A stretch of 64,000 bases of DNA from Alkalicoccus saliphilus (lineage in GTDB: Bacteria > Bacillota > Bacilli > Bacillales > Salisediminibacteriaceae). The DNA is taken from contig NZ_PZJJ01000006.1 in the NCBI RefSeq assembly GCF_003044065.1, positions 62,001 through 126,000 on the forward strand. Reading direction: 5' to 3'. Below are positions 52,617 to 60,085 of this stretch, one piece after another. Each line of letters starts with the position of its first letter. Position 1 is the stretch's first letter. The position numbers were made by a program, and so were the translations under genes. The notes below the pieces were generated by a model, which saw nothing but the letters and a program-made list of their open reading frames with translations, was not told where the DNA came from and made no database searches.

Positions 52617-53039
52617 TTAATCCGTGCTGACGTTCAGCTGGACATCAATATTACCCCGTGTTGCTTTGGAGTACGGACAGAAATCGTGGGCTTTATGGGC
52701 AAGCTCTTCCGCTTCCTCTTTAGCTACTCCTTGAACATTCACGTGCATCGTCACGCCAAGCTTAAAGCCATTGTCTTCCGGATCTTTCAGAAGGCTGACT
52801 TCTGCTGTAACTTCAGATTCAATGTCCTTACCGGCTTTGGATGCCATTAAGTTTAAAGCTCCATCGTAGCAAGCTGCGTAACCTGCTGCAAACAGCTGCT
52901 CCGGGTTGGATGCCTCTTCGGGCATGCCGTTTTTATCAGGCATTTTCAGCGCGACATCAACGACCCCATTATCAGTCTTAACTTGGCCTTCACGGCCGCC
53001 TTTAGCTGCAGCTTTCGTGGAAAATATTGTTTCTGCCAT
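52617..53039 (-). CDS. Organic hydroperoxide resistance protein (Ohr/OsmC family)
   Basis: A 140-residue thiol peroxidase that reduces organic hydroperoxides through two cysteines: C57 in AAGYAACYDGAL and C121 in HDFCPYSKATRGN, both in their family contexts. The N-terminal strand region (STKAAAKGGREGQVKTDNG) and NPEQLFAAGYAAC are typical of the Ohr rather than the OsmC branch. ATG 53039 is ten bases from GGAGG; a TTG two codons earlier is less likely. No OhrR regulator gene is adjacent. It lies beside the methionine sulfoxide reductase genes on the same strand, separated by its terminator. Confidence 0.93.
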   Translation of the reverse strand: MAETIFSTKAAAKGGREGQVKTDNGVVDVALKMPDKNGMPEEASNPEQLFAAGYAACYDGALNLMASKAGKDIESEVTAEVSLLKDPEDNGFKLGVTMHVNVQGVAKEEAEELAHKAHDFCPYSKATRGNIDVQLNVSTD

Positions 53040-53210
53040 GAACAATCGACCTCCTTAGTTTTTATCACACACAGTACTTTACACTTTTTTTCTGGAAATT
53101 AAACATTCAGAAATAAAATCTTCTGTGAAACCTGGGTACTCTTAATACAAAAACCTTCATTGGAGTCATGTTTAAAATAACCACTTACACTGAATATGAG
53201 GGCAGTACTA

Positions 53211-54281
53211 TTATTTTATCTTTTCCTCTCGAGCAGATTCTAGGTGTCCGGCTTCCTCTGTATGGCTGATCCTGCCTCTTAACTTCTTTATTCGGAAACG
53301 CTCTCCCTTCAGCCAGTCTGAAAATGACACAGCTGCAGGCTTAGCGTCGGGACCTATCCCGGCCAGCACCCGAAGAGAACGTGTATCGTAGACAGCTGAA
53401 TGAATCGTCCCAGACCAGTTGCCGTAGTCTGTCTTAGCTATTCCTTTGTCAAGATCGTTCAGTATACGGTAAATGTCTCCGGCATTTTCGGACTGCTTTC
53501 TGTATTTAACCAACTTTTCCATGCGTGCTGTGGACTCTATAATTTTGTGACGATTCTCTTTTAATTTGTCAGCAGACCGGAAATGATTCGTACATACCCC
53601 TTCATCATTATTTAAAATCACGGCCCCTTTCGCCGATCCTTCAACAACTGCAGAAGTCCCCCGGGCATCCGTCATGGAATAATTAAATGAATGTCTGTGA
53701 GGCAGTTCCTGGAGCAGCTCCGACGCTTCCTGCACGTTCCGGCAGGAATCAAGTATAAATCTTGCTATAGAGCAGCAGATAAATCCGTCCTCCGGGGATA
53801 TGCGGTTCACAAAATGGTATCCTAAAGCTAGTCCGTGTTCATTCATGCCATCCATCCGTCCTATTATTCTCTGGGCAAAGCCGATGTGGGCATAGCCTTT
53901 CTCCGGCTGCCAGAGCACGAATCTTCCATCATAAGTTTTAGGATGGTAATCATAATTCCTGCCATAAATTCCATTTTTCATCAAAGCACTGCATCCGCTC
54001 TTTTTCCAGCTCTGCTGGTAGCCTCCGTACTCATGGATGATATCCCACAGTCTCCACTCCAGCCCTTCAGCTAAGCCGTGCATTTCTTCCCATAGTGCGG
54101 GCGAGAGCGACTTAACCCATTTTTCAGTTTCCTGTACATCCGTTGAGTACCGGCGGATTGATTTTTTCCGCCGTTTCAAGTGACGATTAAATAAAGGAGT
54201 TTCCTGTAGAGCTTCTGCCTGCTTACGTCCGAATTCATAGGCATCTCCCCGTGCTTCTATAGCCATAATTCCGACATCCAT
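53211..54281 (-). CDS. C45-family autoproteolytic acyltransferase/hydrolase
   Basis: A 356-residue protein from ATG 54281 (MDVGIMAIEARGDAYEFGRKQA) with AAGGTGA. It fits the C45 Ntn-hydrolase group (acyl-CoA:6-aminopenicillanic acid acyltransferase-like). C97 in KKSGCSALM is the expected N-terminal nucleophile after self-cleavage at Gly-Cys, followed by YGRNYDYHP, GMNEHGLALGYHFVN, and YSMTDARGTSAVVEG-type blocks. Family enzymes hydrolyse or transfer acyl groups on amides such as penicillin or bile salts; the natural substrate here is unknown. It is monocistronic, with no terminator seen. Confidence 0.8.
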   Translation of the reverse strand: MDVGIMAIEARGDAYEFGRKQAEALQETPLFNRHLKRRKKSIRRYSTDVQETEKWVKSLSPALWEEMHGLAEGLEWRLWDIIHEYGGYQQSWKKSGCSALMKNGIYGRNYDYHPKTYDGRFVLWQPEKGYAHIGFAQRIIGRMDGMNEHGLALGYHFVNRISPEDGFICCSIARFILDSCRNVQEASELLQELPHRHSFNYSMTDARGTSAVVEGSAKGAVILNNDEGVCTNHFRSADKLKENRHKIIESTARMEKLVKYRKQSENAGDIYRILNDLDKGIAKTDYGNWSGTIHSAVYDTRSLRVLAGIGPDAKPAAVSFSDWLKGERFRIKKLRGRISHTEEAGHLESAREEKIK

Positions 54282-54639
54282 CCCTGTCACCTTCTTCCTC
54301 GTATACTCCCTGAAGCTTGAAATACTGGACAGCATACAGTTCACTTGTCCAAGCATTATTATATTTTTATTTCGGTATAAGCGGCTCATACTTTTTCCGC
54401 AGCAGGCTTTTAATACTACTTGGCAAAATATCTTCTCTAACGACTGCTAAAGCTCCAGAGTAAACAAAAAGCTTCAGGGACTTTCATAAACGGCGTGTAT
54501 CTTGAACAGAACTCCCATAAAATTATAGTGGAAAATGATGCTGAAATAAATTAAAAGGTCTTGAAATTTGGCTGATCCTGCAGTAGAATACGAAAATTGT
54601 GAGAGTGTTTGAATTAACTGCAGAGAGGAGAATCAGCCC
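54282..54639. other. Intergenic region between divergent C45 and GNAT-like genes
   Basis: About 360 bp with no credible open frame. It contains the promoter at 54561-54589 for the plus-strand gene. A GCTAAAGCTCC stretch near 54445 recalls one end of the dispersed repeat, but no partner end is present. Nothing else was recognised. Confidence 0.5.
54561..54589 (+). promoter_or_regulatory. Promoter of the GNAT-like gene
   Basis: TTGAAA (54561-54566) and TAGAAT (54584-54589) are spaced 17 bp, about 50 bp before the start codon. Confidence 0.65.
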
Positions 54640-55155
54640 ATGGCTACAGCTTTTCTTGCTGAACCGAAAGAAAATAAAGATAAGCAGGTACTTGTCAATG
54701 AATATGAAGATCTGGAATTTCAAATGCTTCGAATGCAGGAGAATATGAAAGAAATTTCCCGTCATTACCGGATACTTGCGATTGATCAGACTAAAAATGA
54801 AGATTGGATCATCCTGTATACAGCTGATGACGGAGAATCGTGCCGCCTGATGGCCCATTCCTGCAAAGAACCGTTCCGCGGGCATTGGGAATTTTCCATT
54901 CATGCTTCTTATTACCAGGATGAGCTTCATATCGACGATATCCGTGGCGAGGCCGACCGTGGTTTTGGCTCTGTCTGCATGAATCACTTAAAGGAGTACA
55001 CCTCCCGCCAGAATATCCCCTTTGTAACAGGCAGAATTTCCGCGCGGGACTGGGACCACACTGATCGTCTCAGCTATTTCTACCGTAAACACGGATTTAA
55101 TGTAGTACTCGATGACAAAAATAAAAGCGGCAGTATTTTCTTTGAAAACAACTAG
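54640..55155 (+). CDS. GNAT-like acetyltransferase domain protein
   Basis: A 171-residue protein. Residues about 20-45 are a charged helix (EYEDLEFQMLRMQENMKEI). The C-terminal half resembles a GNAT fold: LHIDDIRGEADRGFGSVCMNHLKEYTSRQ gives strand 4 with a pyrophosphate-loop-like R-G-F-G-S, and YFYRKHGFNVVLDD is the final alpha-beta unit typical of N-acetyltransferases. The first half of the fold is short, so it could bind acyl-CoA weakly or not at all. AGAGGAG precedes the ATG. The acceptor is unknown. It is monocistronic. Confidence 0.6.
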   Translation: MATAFLAEPKENKDKQVLVNEYEDLEFQMLRMQENMKEISRHYRILAIDQTKNEDWIILYTADDGESCRLMAHSCKEPFRGHWEFSIHASYYQDELHIDDIRGEADRGFGSVCMNHLKEYTSRQNIPFVTGRISARDWDHTDRLSYFYRKHGFNVVLDDKNKSGSIFFENN

Positions 55156-55189
55156 CGCCCGGACGCTCTTAAAAGCGTTTCCGGGCGCT
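55154..55189 (+). terminator. GC-rich hairpin after the GNAT-like gene
   Basis: AGCGCCCGG-ACGCT pairs with AGCG-TTTCCGGGCGCT, overlapping the stop codon. The following sequence TGGTTGTTTGC is only moderately T-rich. Confidence 0.6.
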
Positions 55190-55235
55190 GGTTGTTTGCA
55201 TTTCTGTACAAGAATTCAAGGGAAAAATACTCATT

Positions 55236-56072
55236 TCACAAAGTATACAGATTTTCCAGCTGCATATTTATTTTATTTATATACTGTTTCGACAGGCCCC
55301 TCTCTGCACCACGGAGGATTTCTTCGGCGTAATGGCGCGGAGGCGCAGAACAGTCCTGTTTGTCGACTGCGGTAAAAGTCAAAGCCTCCCGGCGGTTTCC
55401 TCTACTATCCTCCACCTGCACAATTACCGGCCGGTAAACAGAAGAATACAATCCTTCCCGTCTAAACAAGTATTCTGCTGCCTCATCCGAAAGAATGTAG
55501 AGAAGACCTTCCACTTCCCCGTTATCTTCACGTATATCTGCTCGGGAACCGTCTATTCTCCGGCACGAAAAGGTGAGGCTGTAATTTGGGAGAACTGCAG
55601 CTTCCCATCGGCTGAAGTGATGAAGCATTCCGGCTTTATCCAGTCTCTTCGTGTCCATACACGAACCGTAGGCAAAATACAAAAATTCTTCCCCGTCTCT
55701 GAGCATTCTGTGCATTTTCCAGTCGCCGAAAAGGATTTTTTGAAAACCGGGCTGTTTTTTATTCATCAGATAAACGTACCCTCCAAACATTTTTCCATCT
55801 GCTTTTATACTTCGTATTTTTCTTTCGAACAGGTTATTCTGTCTTCCTTCCACATATCCTTCAAGATAATCCAGCATAACCAGGTCTTCGTGACCTACCT
55901 CGTAAACTTCACCGTAAATTTTACCTTCTTCTTCTACAGCGGCCGGATATCCTGCTCCTGTATCATAAAGTGCCCCCTGCACGTATGCCTGCTCTTTCAG
56001 CCTTTCGGCACTATTAAGCAGATAAGCGTTTTCCTCGCCGGTGCGGAGAGTACCGTAAACAAAAACTTTCAT
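55236..56072 (-). CDS. ykqA: Tandem gamma-glutamylcyclotransferase-like protein (YkqA-like)
   Basis: A 278-residue fusion of two GGCT/AIG2-type barrels. Domain 1 has VYGTLRTGE (5-13) and the glutamate in MLDYLEGY (E71). Domain 2 has YFAYGSCMD (132-140) and REGLYSSVYRP with its glutamate. B. subtilis YkqA has the same length and two-domain layout. GGCT proteins release 5-oxoproline from gamma-glutamyl compounds or glutathione-like thiols. Which activity this fusion has is unknown. It lies 15 bp after an unknown coiled-coil gene and is probably cotranscribed with it. Confidence 0.85.
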   Translation of the reverse strand: MKVFVYGTLRTGEENAYLLNSAERLKEQAYVQGALYDTGAGYPAAVEEEGKIYGEVYEVGHEDLVMLDYLEGYVEGRQNNLFERKIRSIKADGKMFGGYVYLMNKKQPGFQKILFGDWKMHRMLRDGEEFLYFAYGSCMDTKRLDKAGMLHHFSRWEAAVLPNYSLTFSCRRIDGSRADIREDNGEVEGLLYILSDEAAEYLFRREGLYSSVYRPVIVQVEDSRGNRREALTFTAVDKQDCSAPPRHYAEEILRGAERGLSKQYINKINMQLENLYTL

Positions 56073-56087
56073 TACGCCCTCCTTTAT

Positions 56088-57005
56088 TCAAGCCCTGCTG
56101 ATTAATCCAACTCTTTTTAAGGAAGCTTCTTCTTTCTTTTTCCCTGCGGCCGATCGGTTGTTTTTAAGTTCTTCTGTAAAAGTGATTATCTGATTTTGAA
56201 GGGTGAGAACGTTGTCTACTGCTTTCGGAAGATTTTCCGCCCCAATCCAGGTCCTTACAAATGTTTCATAAAACTGCTCTGATTCCTGCAGGAAGTTACT
56301 ATGTGACAACGAAGTGTTTTCTATATCTGTCTGTTCAAGTTCATTTAGAAACTGCCTGAGTCTGCGGGCTGTCTGATGAAGAAGTTCTCTGTTTTCCTCC
56401 AGGAGACTTTTTTCCTGTGCATCGAAAAGCAGACTGTCGAGAACGCTTCCATTCAGCGAGATATCAGGAAGGTTTTCTGTCGTTTTCAGAAGAGCAGTAA
56501 TCGATTGGGCAGCATAATGCGCGGCATCAATTGCTTCGGAAAGATCCTGCAGCTGACTGCCCAGTACTACTTCTTCTTTTGTCGTTTCAAAAAGTTCCCT
56601 GCTCCATACTGTGTGAGGAAGTTTGATCAGTTCTTCGGCCCTGATTGACAACTTTTCATACTCTTCCTCTACATTTCCGAGTCCTGAGGCATGGTTTTCA
56701 TACATGGCTTTTTCTTTTTCCAATTCTTCAGCGCGGCGTACAGTTTCCACATACAGCACCTTATTTAGTATATTTTCCTTTTCTGCCGCGGAGCCGTCAT
56801 AGGCTTCCGCAAGAATATCCGAAACTGCCATACTATGTAAGCTTTTCAGTTCTGAATCGTCCATTTTAAGAAGCGCTGCCAGCTCCCTGTTAAGAACTTG
56901 ATTTTTCATTAACAATTCATTCAACCTTTCCACCTGGGTCGACCATTTGTTATGAAAATGCAGCTTCTGCACAGTTTGCGAAATCTGCTCGTTAAGACTT
57001 TTCAT
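56088..57005 (-). CDS. Coiled-coil protein of unknown function
   Basis: A 305-residue, mostly helical, charged cytosolic protein from ATG 57005 (site GGAGGGAGAG). Heptad-like stretches are at about 10-60 (QKLHFHNKWSTQVERLNELLMKNQ-type), 85-125 (RRAEELEKEKAMYENH) and 195-270. There is no membrane segment, signal, or recognised motif, and no cysteines stand out. The C-terminus is basic (KKKEEASLKRVGLISRA). I do not recognise a family. It heads a pair with the YkqA-like gene. A role in scaffolding or chemotaxis/stress signalling would be speculation. Confidence 0.55.
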   Translation of the reverse strand: MKSLNEQISQTVQKLHFHNKWSTQVERLNELLMKNQVLNRELAALLKMDDSELKSLHSMAVSDILAEAYDGSAAEKENILNKVLYVETVRRAEELEKEKAMYENHASGLGNVEEEYEKLSIRAEELIKLPHTVWSRELFETTKEEVVLGSQLQDLSEAIDAAHYAAQSITALLKTTENLPDISLNGSVLDSLLFDAQEKSLLEENRELLHQTARRLRQFLNELEQTDIENTSLSHSNFLQESEQFYETFVRTWIGAENLPKAVDNVLTLQNQIITFTEELKNNRSAAGKKKEEASLKRVGLISRA

Positions 57006-57088
57006 ACTCTCCCTCCAGTACACGTTTTTTTCATTTTACCTTTTCCTTTCATCAAACTGCAACTTTCTTCAAAGACTCTTTATTCGTT

Positions 57089-57324
57089 GGCTATGCTGAA
57101 GCTTCGTGTTGTTATTGAAGGTCGCACGGGCATCGGTTTTACGGAAGAAAGACCAGCGTTCATGAAAACCAGAGCATTTCTATTCTCTGAAAAACGAAGC
57201 GGAAACCGGCCCGTGGAAGAAGGAGATCGGTGTATAGGACGCTGCCACCCGAAAATCTCCTCCACGGCAGGCCGGTTGGCAGCGAATTATTTCTCGGGCC
57301 ATTAACAGCCAACTTTAACATAGC
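57089..57324 (+). mobile_element. MITE-like repeat element, copy R3 (236 bp)
   Basis: The left end is GGCTATGCTGAAG and the right end CCAACTTTAACATAGC. The interior shares GGTTTTACGGAAG, AAAAACGAAGCGGAAACCGG and GTGGAAGAAGGAGAT with R2, and AAAATCTCCTCCACGGCAGG with R1. The 9-bp flanks (TTATTCGTT and TGCATAAAA) do not match, so it is probably old or rearranged. A 61-codon minus-strand frame inside resembles the one in R2 and is a repeat by-product. Confidence 0.7.
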
Positions 57325-57327
57325 TGC

Positions 57328-57364
57328 ATAAAAAAGCACCGCTGTGTTCAATCACAGGATGCTT
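57328..57364 (-). terminator. Terminator of the 57383 gene
   Basis: AAGCACCGCTGTG and CACAGGATGCTT pair around a short loop (imperfect centre), with a T run on the minus strand. Confidence 0.6.
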
Positions 57365-57382
57365 CTCCTTCACAGTTCACAT

Positions 57383-57985
57383 TTATGAGCTTGCGGCAGT
57401 ATAATGACTGCGCCGCTGTTCGGCAGCTTTTACAAGTACTGCTGAAGAAATAAGCCGATTCGTGAACAGCTCCATCTGTTCCGGATCCGGTTCTTCCAAT
57501 TTCAGTGTTACGGGTCTTCTTAATCCCCATTTTTCAAGTATCATTTCAATCCGGGATAAATCACCGCTTTCCAGATTGGAAGGAAGTGCCATCGTATCAA
57601 TATGGAAAGCCTGCTTTTTCATATTTAAATATTCCATCAAGTTTACAGCATAATGCAATCCATCCTGAAGCAGATCAATCTGTTCACCTCGGCGTATCTT
57701 ATCAAAACGAACGGAAAGTTCCGCCTTTTTACCATTTTTTACCGCAGTCGGGTAGCTCCAGCACAAATGTCCTTCATACGTGAGTCTGTGTCTGTAGTAC
57801 ACCTGAAATTTTCTCGATTTTTTCACATCTCCTTTTTCTCTAAATGTATCCGTACGATCTTCCATTAAAAGCGCAAAATGATGCCAGGCACTATTTAGAG
57901 GAGACCGCGACATTATTTCAATAAAATGTATAATTCGATTATCAATTTGAGCTGACTGTTCATTTTTATCAATAGATCTTAGCAT
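57383..57985 (-). CDS. Unknown soluble protein
   Basis: A 200-residue protein with no recognised motif. It has IDNRIIHFIEIMSRSPLNSAWHHFALLMEDRTDTF early, a basic KSRKFQVYYRHRLTYEGHLCWSYPTAV patch, a QIDLLQDGLHYAVNLMEYLNM helix, and a C-terminal AVLVKAAEQRRSHYTAASS tail. There is no signal or membrane segment. The start may be ATG 57985 (GAGAAAGAG upstream) or the internal ATG 57913. It is a single gene with a terminator, next to repeat copy R3. No function is proposed. Confidence 0.5.
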   Translation of the reverse strand: MLRSIDKNEQSAQIDNRIIHFIEIMSRSPLNSAWHHFALLMEDRTDTFREKGDVKKSRKFQVYYRHRLTYEGHLCWSYPTAVKNGKKAELSVRFDKIRRGEQIDLLQDGLHYAVNLMEYLNMKKQAFHIDTMALPSNLESGDLSRIEMILEKWGLRRPVTLKLEEPDPEQMELFTNRLISSAVLVKAAEQRRSHYTAASS

Positions 57986-58380
57986 CTTTCATCACTCTTT
58001 CTCCGCGGCTTTCTGAAGTATAATTCCCTAAGAAACTATATCCTTAAAATTCTTTTTTCAAACGCAGTTTTTATTCGAGACACAAAATTAATTCAGGAAA
58101 AAGCCGGAAGGCAGTCCTCCGTTTTCGAACTGCATCCGTGCTGCCGTTATTCCGGGAATCAGCCGCGTAATGTGAATAATCTGCCGGAAAAATACTACTG
58201 AAATTTCACGGTGGTTCATAAGTAACTGCGGTTTTTTCTATTGCGTGTCTGAATGCACCGCCGTTCTGTTTTAACATCAGAAGTCCAGTCAGAGTGTATA
58301 GAAAAAGTTTCCTCTCGAATTTTTCAGTTTGAAATGTTACAATATTCATCAGTATGCTTAAGAAGAGGATGAGATAAATT
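57986..58380. other. 395-bp intergenic region upstream of the ABC-F gene
   Basis: It holds a minus-strand frame of 43 codons (58088-58219, MNHREISVVFF to GFFLN) without a ribosome binding site, which could be a gene remnant, and an AT-rich stretch before the ABC-F start where its promoter must be. No repeat-family ends or riboswitch blocks were seen. Confidence 0.4.
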
Positions 58381-59982
58381 ATGATGCAAGTTTCTGATGT
58401 AAGTCTGCGTTTTGGCGATAAGAAATTATTCGAAGATGTTAATATAAAATTCACCCCCGGCAACTGCTACGGGCTGATTGGAGCAAATGGTGCAGGTAAA
58501 TCAACCTTCCTGAACATTCTTTCCGGGGAAATTGATGCCCAGTCCGGCAACGTTTCTCTCGCAAAAGATGCCCGCCTTGCTGTGCTGAAACAGGATCACT
58601 ATGCCTATGAAAGTGAACAGGTACTTGAAGTTGTAATGATGGGTTATGAAAGAATGTATCAGGTCCGCAAAGAAAAAGATGAAATTTATATGAAGCCTGA
58701 TTTTTCGGATGAAGACGGAATGCGCGCTGCTGAACTTGAAGGCGAATTTGCCGAAATGAACGGTTATGAAGCGGAATCAGACGCTGCAGTTCTCCTGCAG
58801 GGCCTGGGTGTCGCCGATGAGAAGCATTATTTAACAATGGCAGAACTCACGGAAAGTGATAAAGTAAAAGTCCTGCTTGCACAGGCACTCTTCGGCAGCC
58901 CGGAAGTACTGCTGCTCGATGAGCCTACAAACGGTCTGGACATCGAAGCTATCCACTGGCTCGAAGATTTTCTGATTAACTTTGAAAACACGGTCATTGT
59001 CGTTTCTCATGACCGTCATTTCCTTAATAACGTGTGCACGCATATCGCAGATCTGGACTTTGGTAAAATCCAGCTTTATGTCGGCAACTACGACTTCTGG
59101 TACGAATCAAGCCAGCTGGCTCTTAAAATGGCACAGGAGCGTAACAAGAAAAAAGAAGAAAAAGTCGCTGAGCTTAAATCGTTTATCGCCCGGTTCAGCG
59201 CTAACGCTTCAAAATCCAAGCAGGCTACGTCCCGTAAAAAACTGCTCGATAAAATCGACTTAGAGGATATCAGACCTTCTTCACGCAAATATCCTTATAT
59301 CGCGTTTAAACCAGAGCGGGAGATCGGTAATGATCTATTAACAGTGGAAAACCTGACGAAATCAATTGACGGAAAAACGATTTTGAATAACGTCAGTTTT
59401 TCTGTTAATCCTGGTGACAAGGTAGCTCTTACAGGACCGAATGAACAGGCGAAAACGCTCCTTATGCAGATACTCATGGGAGAAGTGGAGCCTGACAGCG
59501 GAACTTATAAGTGGGGTATCACCACTTCCCGCTCCTACTTCCCTAAGGATAACTCGAGCTACTTCAGCGGACGTGAAGGCAACCTGATAGAATGGCTCCG
59601 CCAGTACTCCCCTGACGATCAGTCGGAAACATTCGTACGCGGTTTCCTCGGACGGATGCTTTTCTCCGGCGAAGAAGCGAAAAAAAGCCCATCTGTTCTT
59701 TCCGGAGGGGAAAAAGTCCGCTGCATGCTGTCGAAAATGATGCTGTCAGGTGCGAATGTACTTCTGATGGATGAGCCTACGAACCACCTGGATCTTGAAT
59801 CGATTACTGCACTGAACAACGGTCTTATTGAGTACAAAGGTTCTCTTATCTTTGCTACCCACGACCATGAGTTTAACCAGTCCCTCGCAAACCGTATTAT
59901 TGAAATTCAGGATGAGGGTGCCTACAACAAAGAAATTACGTATGATGAGTATGTACAGGAACGTATGAAAACAAAAGCTTAA
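58381..59982 (+). CDS. ykpA: ABC-F family ATPase (YkpA/YbiT-like)
   Basis: A 533-residue protein with two ABC domains and no membrane segments. ABC-F proteins bind the ribosomal E site and modulate translation. NBD1 has Walker A GANGAGKS (34-41), Walker B LLLDEPT (177-183), and a poor signature LTESD (156-160) instead of LSGGE. The linker (about 245-300, KKKEEKVAELKSFIARFSANASKSKQA) is the ribosome-contacting helix pair. NBD2 has a deviant Walker A GPNEQAKT (352-359), intact LSGGE (440-444) and LLMDEPTNHLD. Overall length agrees with B. subtilis YkpA. The changed motifs may be a subgroup feature. Confidence 0.88.
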   Translation: MMQVSDVSLRFGDKKLFEDVNIKFTPGNCYGLIGANGAGKSTFLNILSGEIDAQSGNVSLAKDARLAVLKQDHYAYESEQVLEVVMMGYERMYQVRKEKDEIYMKPDFSDEDGMRAAELEGEFAEMNGYEAESDAAVLLQGLGVADEKHYLTMAELTESDKVKVLLAQALFGSPEVLLLDEPTNGLDIEAIHWLEDFLINFENTVIVVSHDRHFLNNVCTHIADLDFGKIQLYVGNYDFWYESSQLALKMAQERNKKKEEKVAELKSFIARFSANASKSKQATSRKKLLDKIDLEDIRPSSRKYPYIAFKPEREIGNDLLTVENLTKSIDGKTILNNVSFSVNPGDKVALTGPNEQAKTLLMQILMGEVEPDSGTYKWGITTSRSYFPKDNSSYFSGREGNLIEWLRQYSPDDQSETFVRGFLGRMLFSGEEAKKSPSVLSGGEKVRCMLSKMMLSGANVLLMDEPTNHLDLESITALNNGLIEYKGSLIFATHDHEFNQSLANRIIEIQDEGAYNKEITYDEYVQERMKTKA

Positions 59983-59983
59983 T

Positions 59984-60026
59984 AAAAACAGCCGCCCGTA
60001 GTCGACTACGGGCGGCTGTTTTTTTA
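59984..60026. terminator. Perfect palindromic terminator between ABC-F gene and addA
   Basis: ACAGCCGCCCGTAGTC and GACTACGGGCGGCTGT make a continuous stem of 16 bp with essentially no loop, and a T7 run on the plus strand. It probably acts for the ABC-F gene; its minus-strand use after addA is less certain. Confidence 0.85.
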
Positions 60027-60085
60027 TTTTAGACGAGCTTAAACCGGCTGCGAGCCCTGTACATACACCAGGCCTGCTTCAGTTT

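Noticed and set aside
54440-54460. GCTAAAGCTCC near 54445 as a repeat end
   Set aside because: No terminal GGCTCTG, no second end and no flanking repeat.
58206-58463. An 85-codon minus-strand frame overlapping the start of the ABC-F gene
   Set aside because: It is antisense to a well-supported start with a ribosome binding site and has low-complexity hydrophobic composition.
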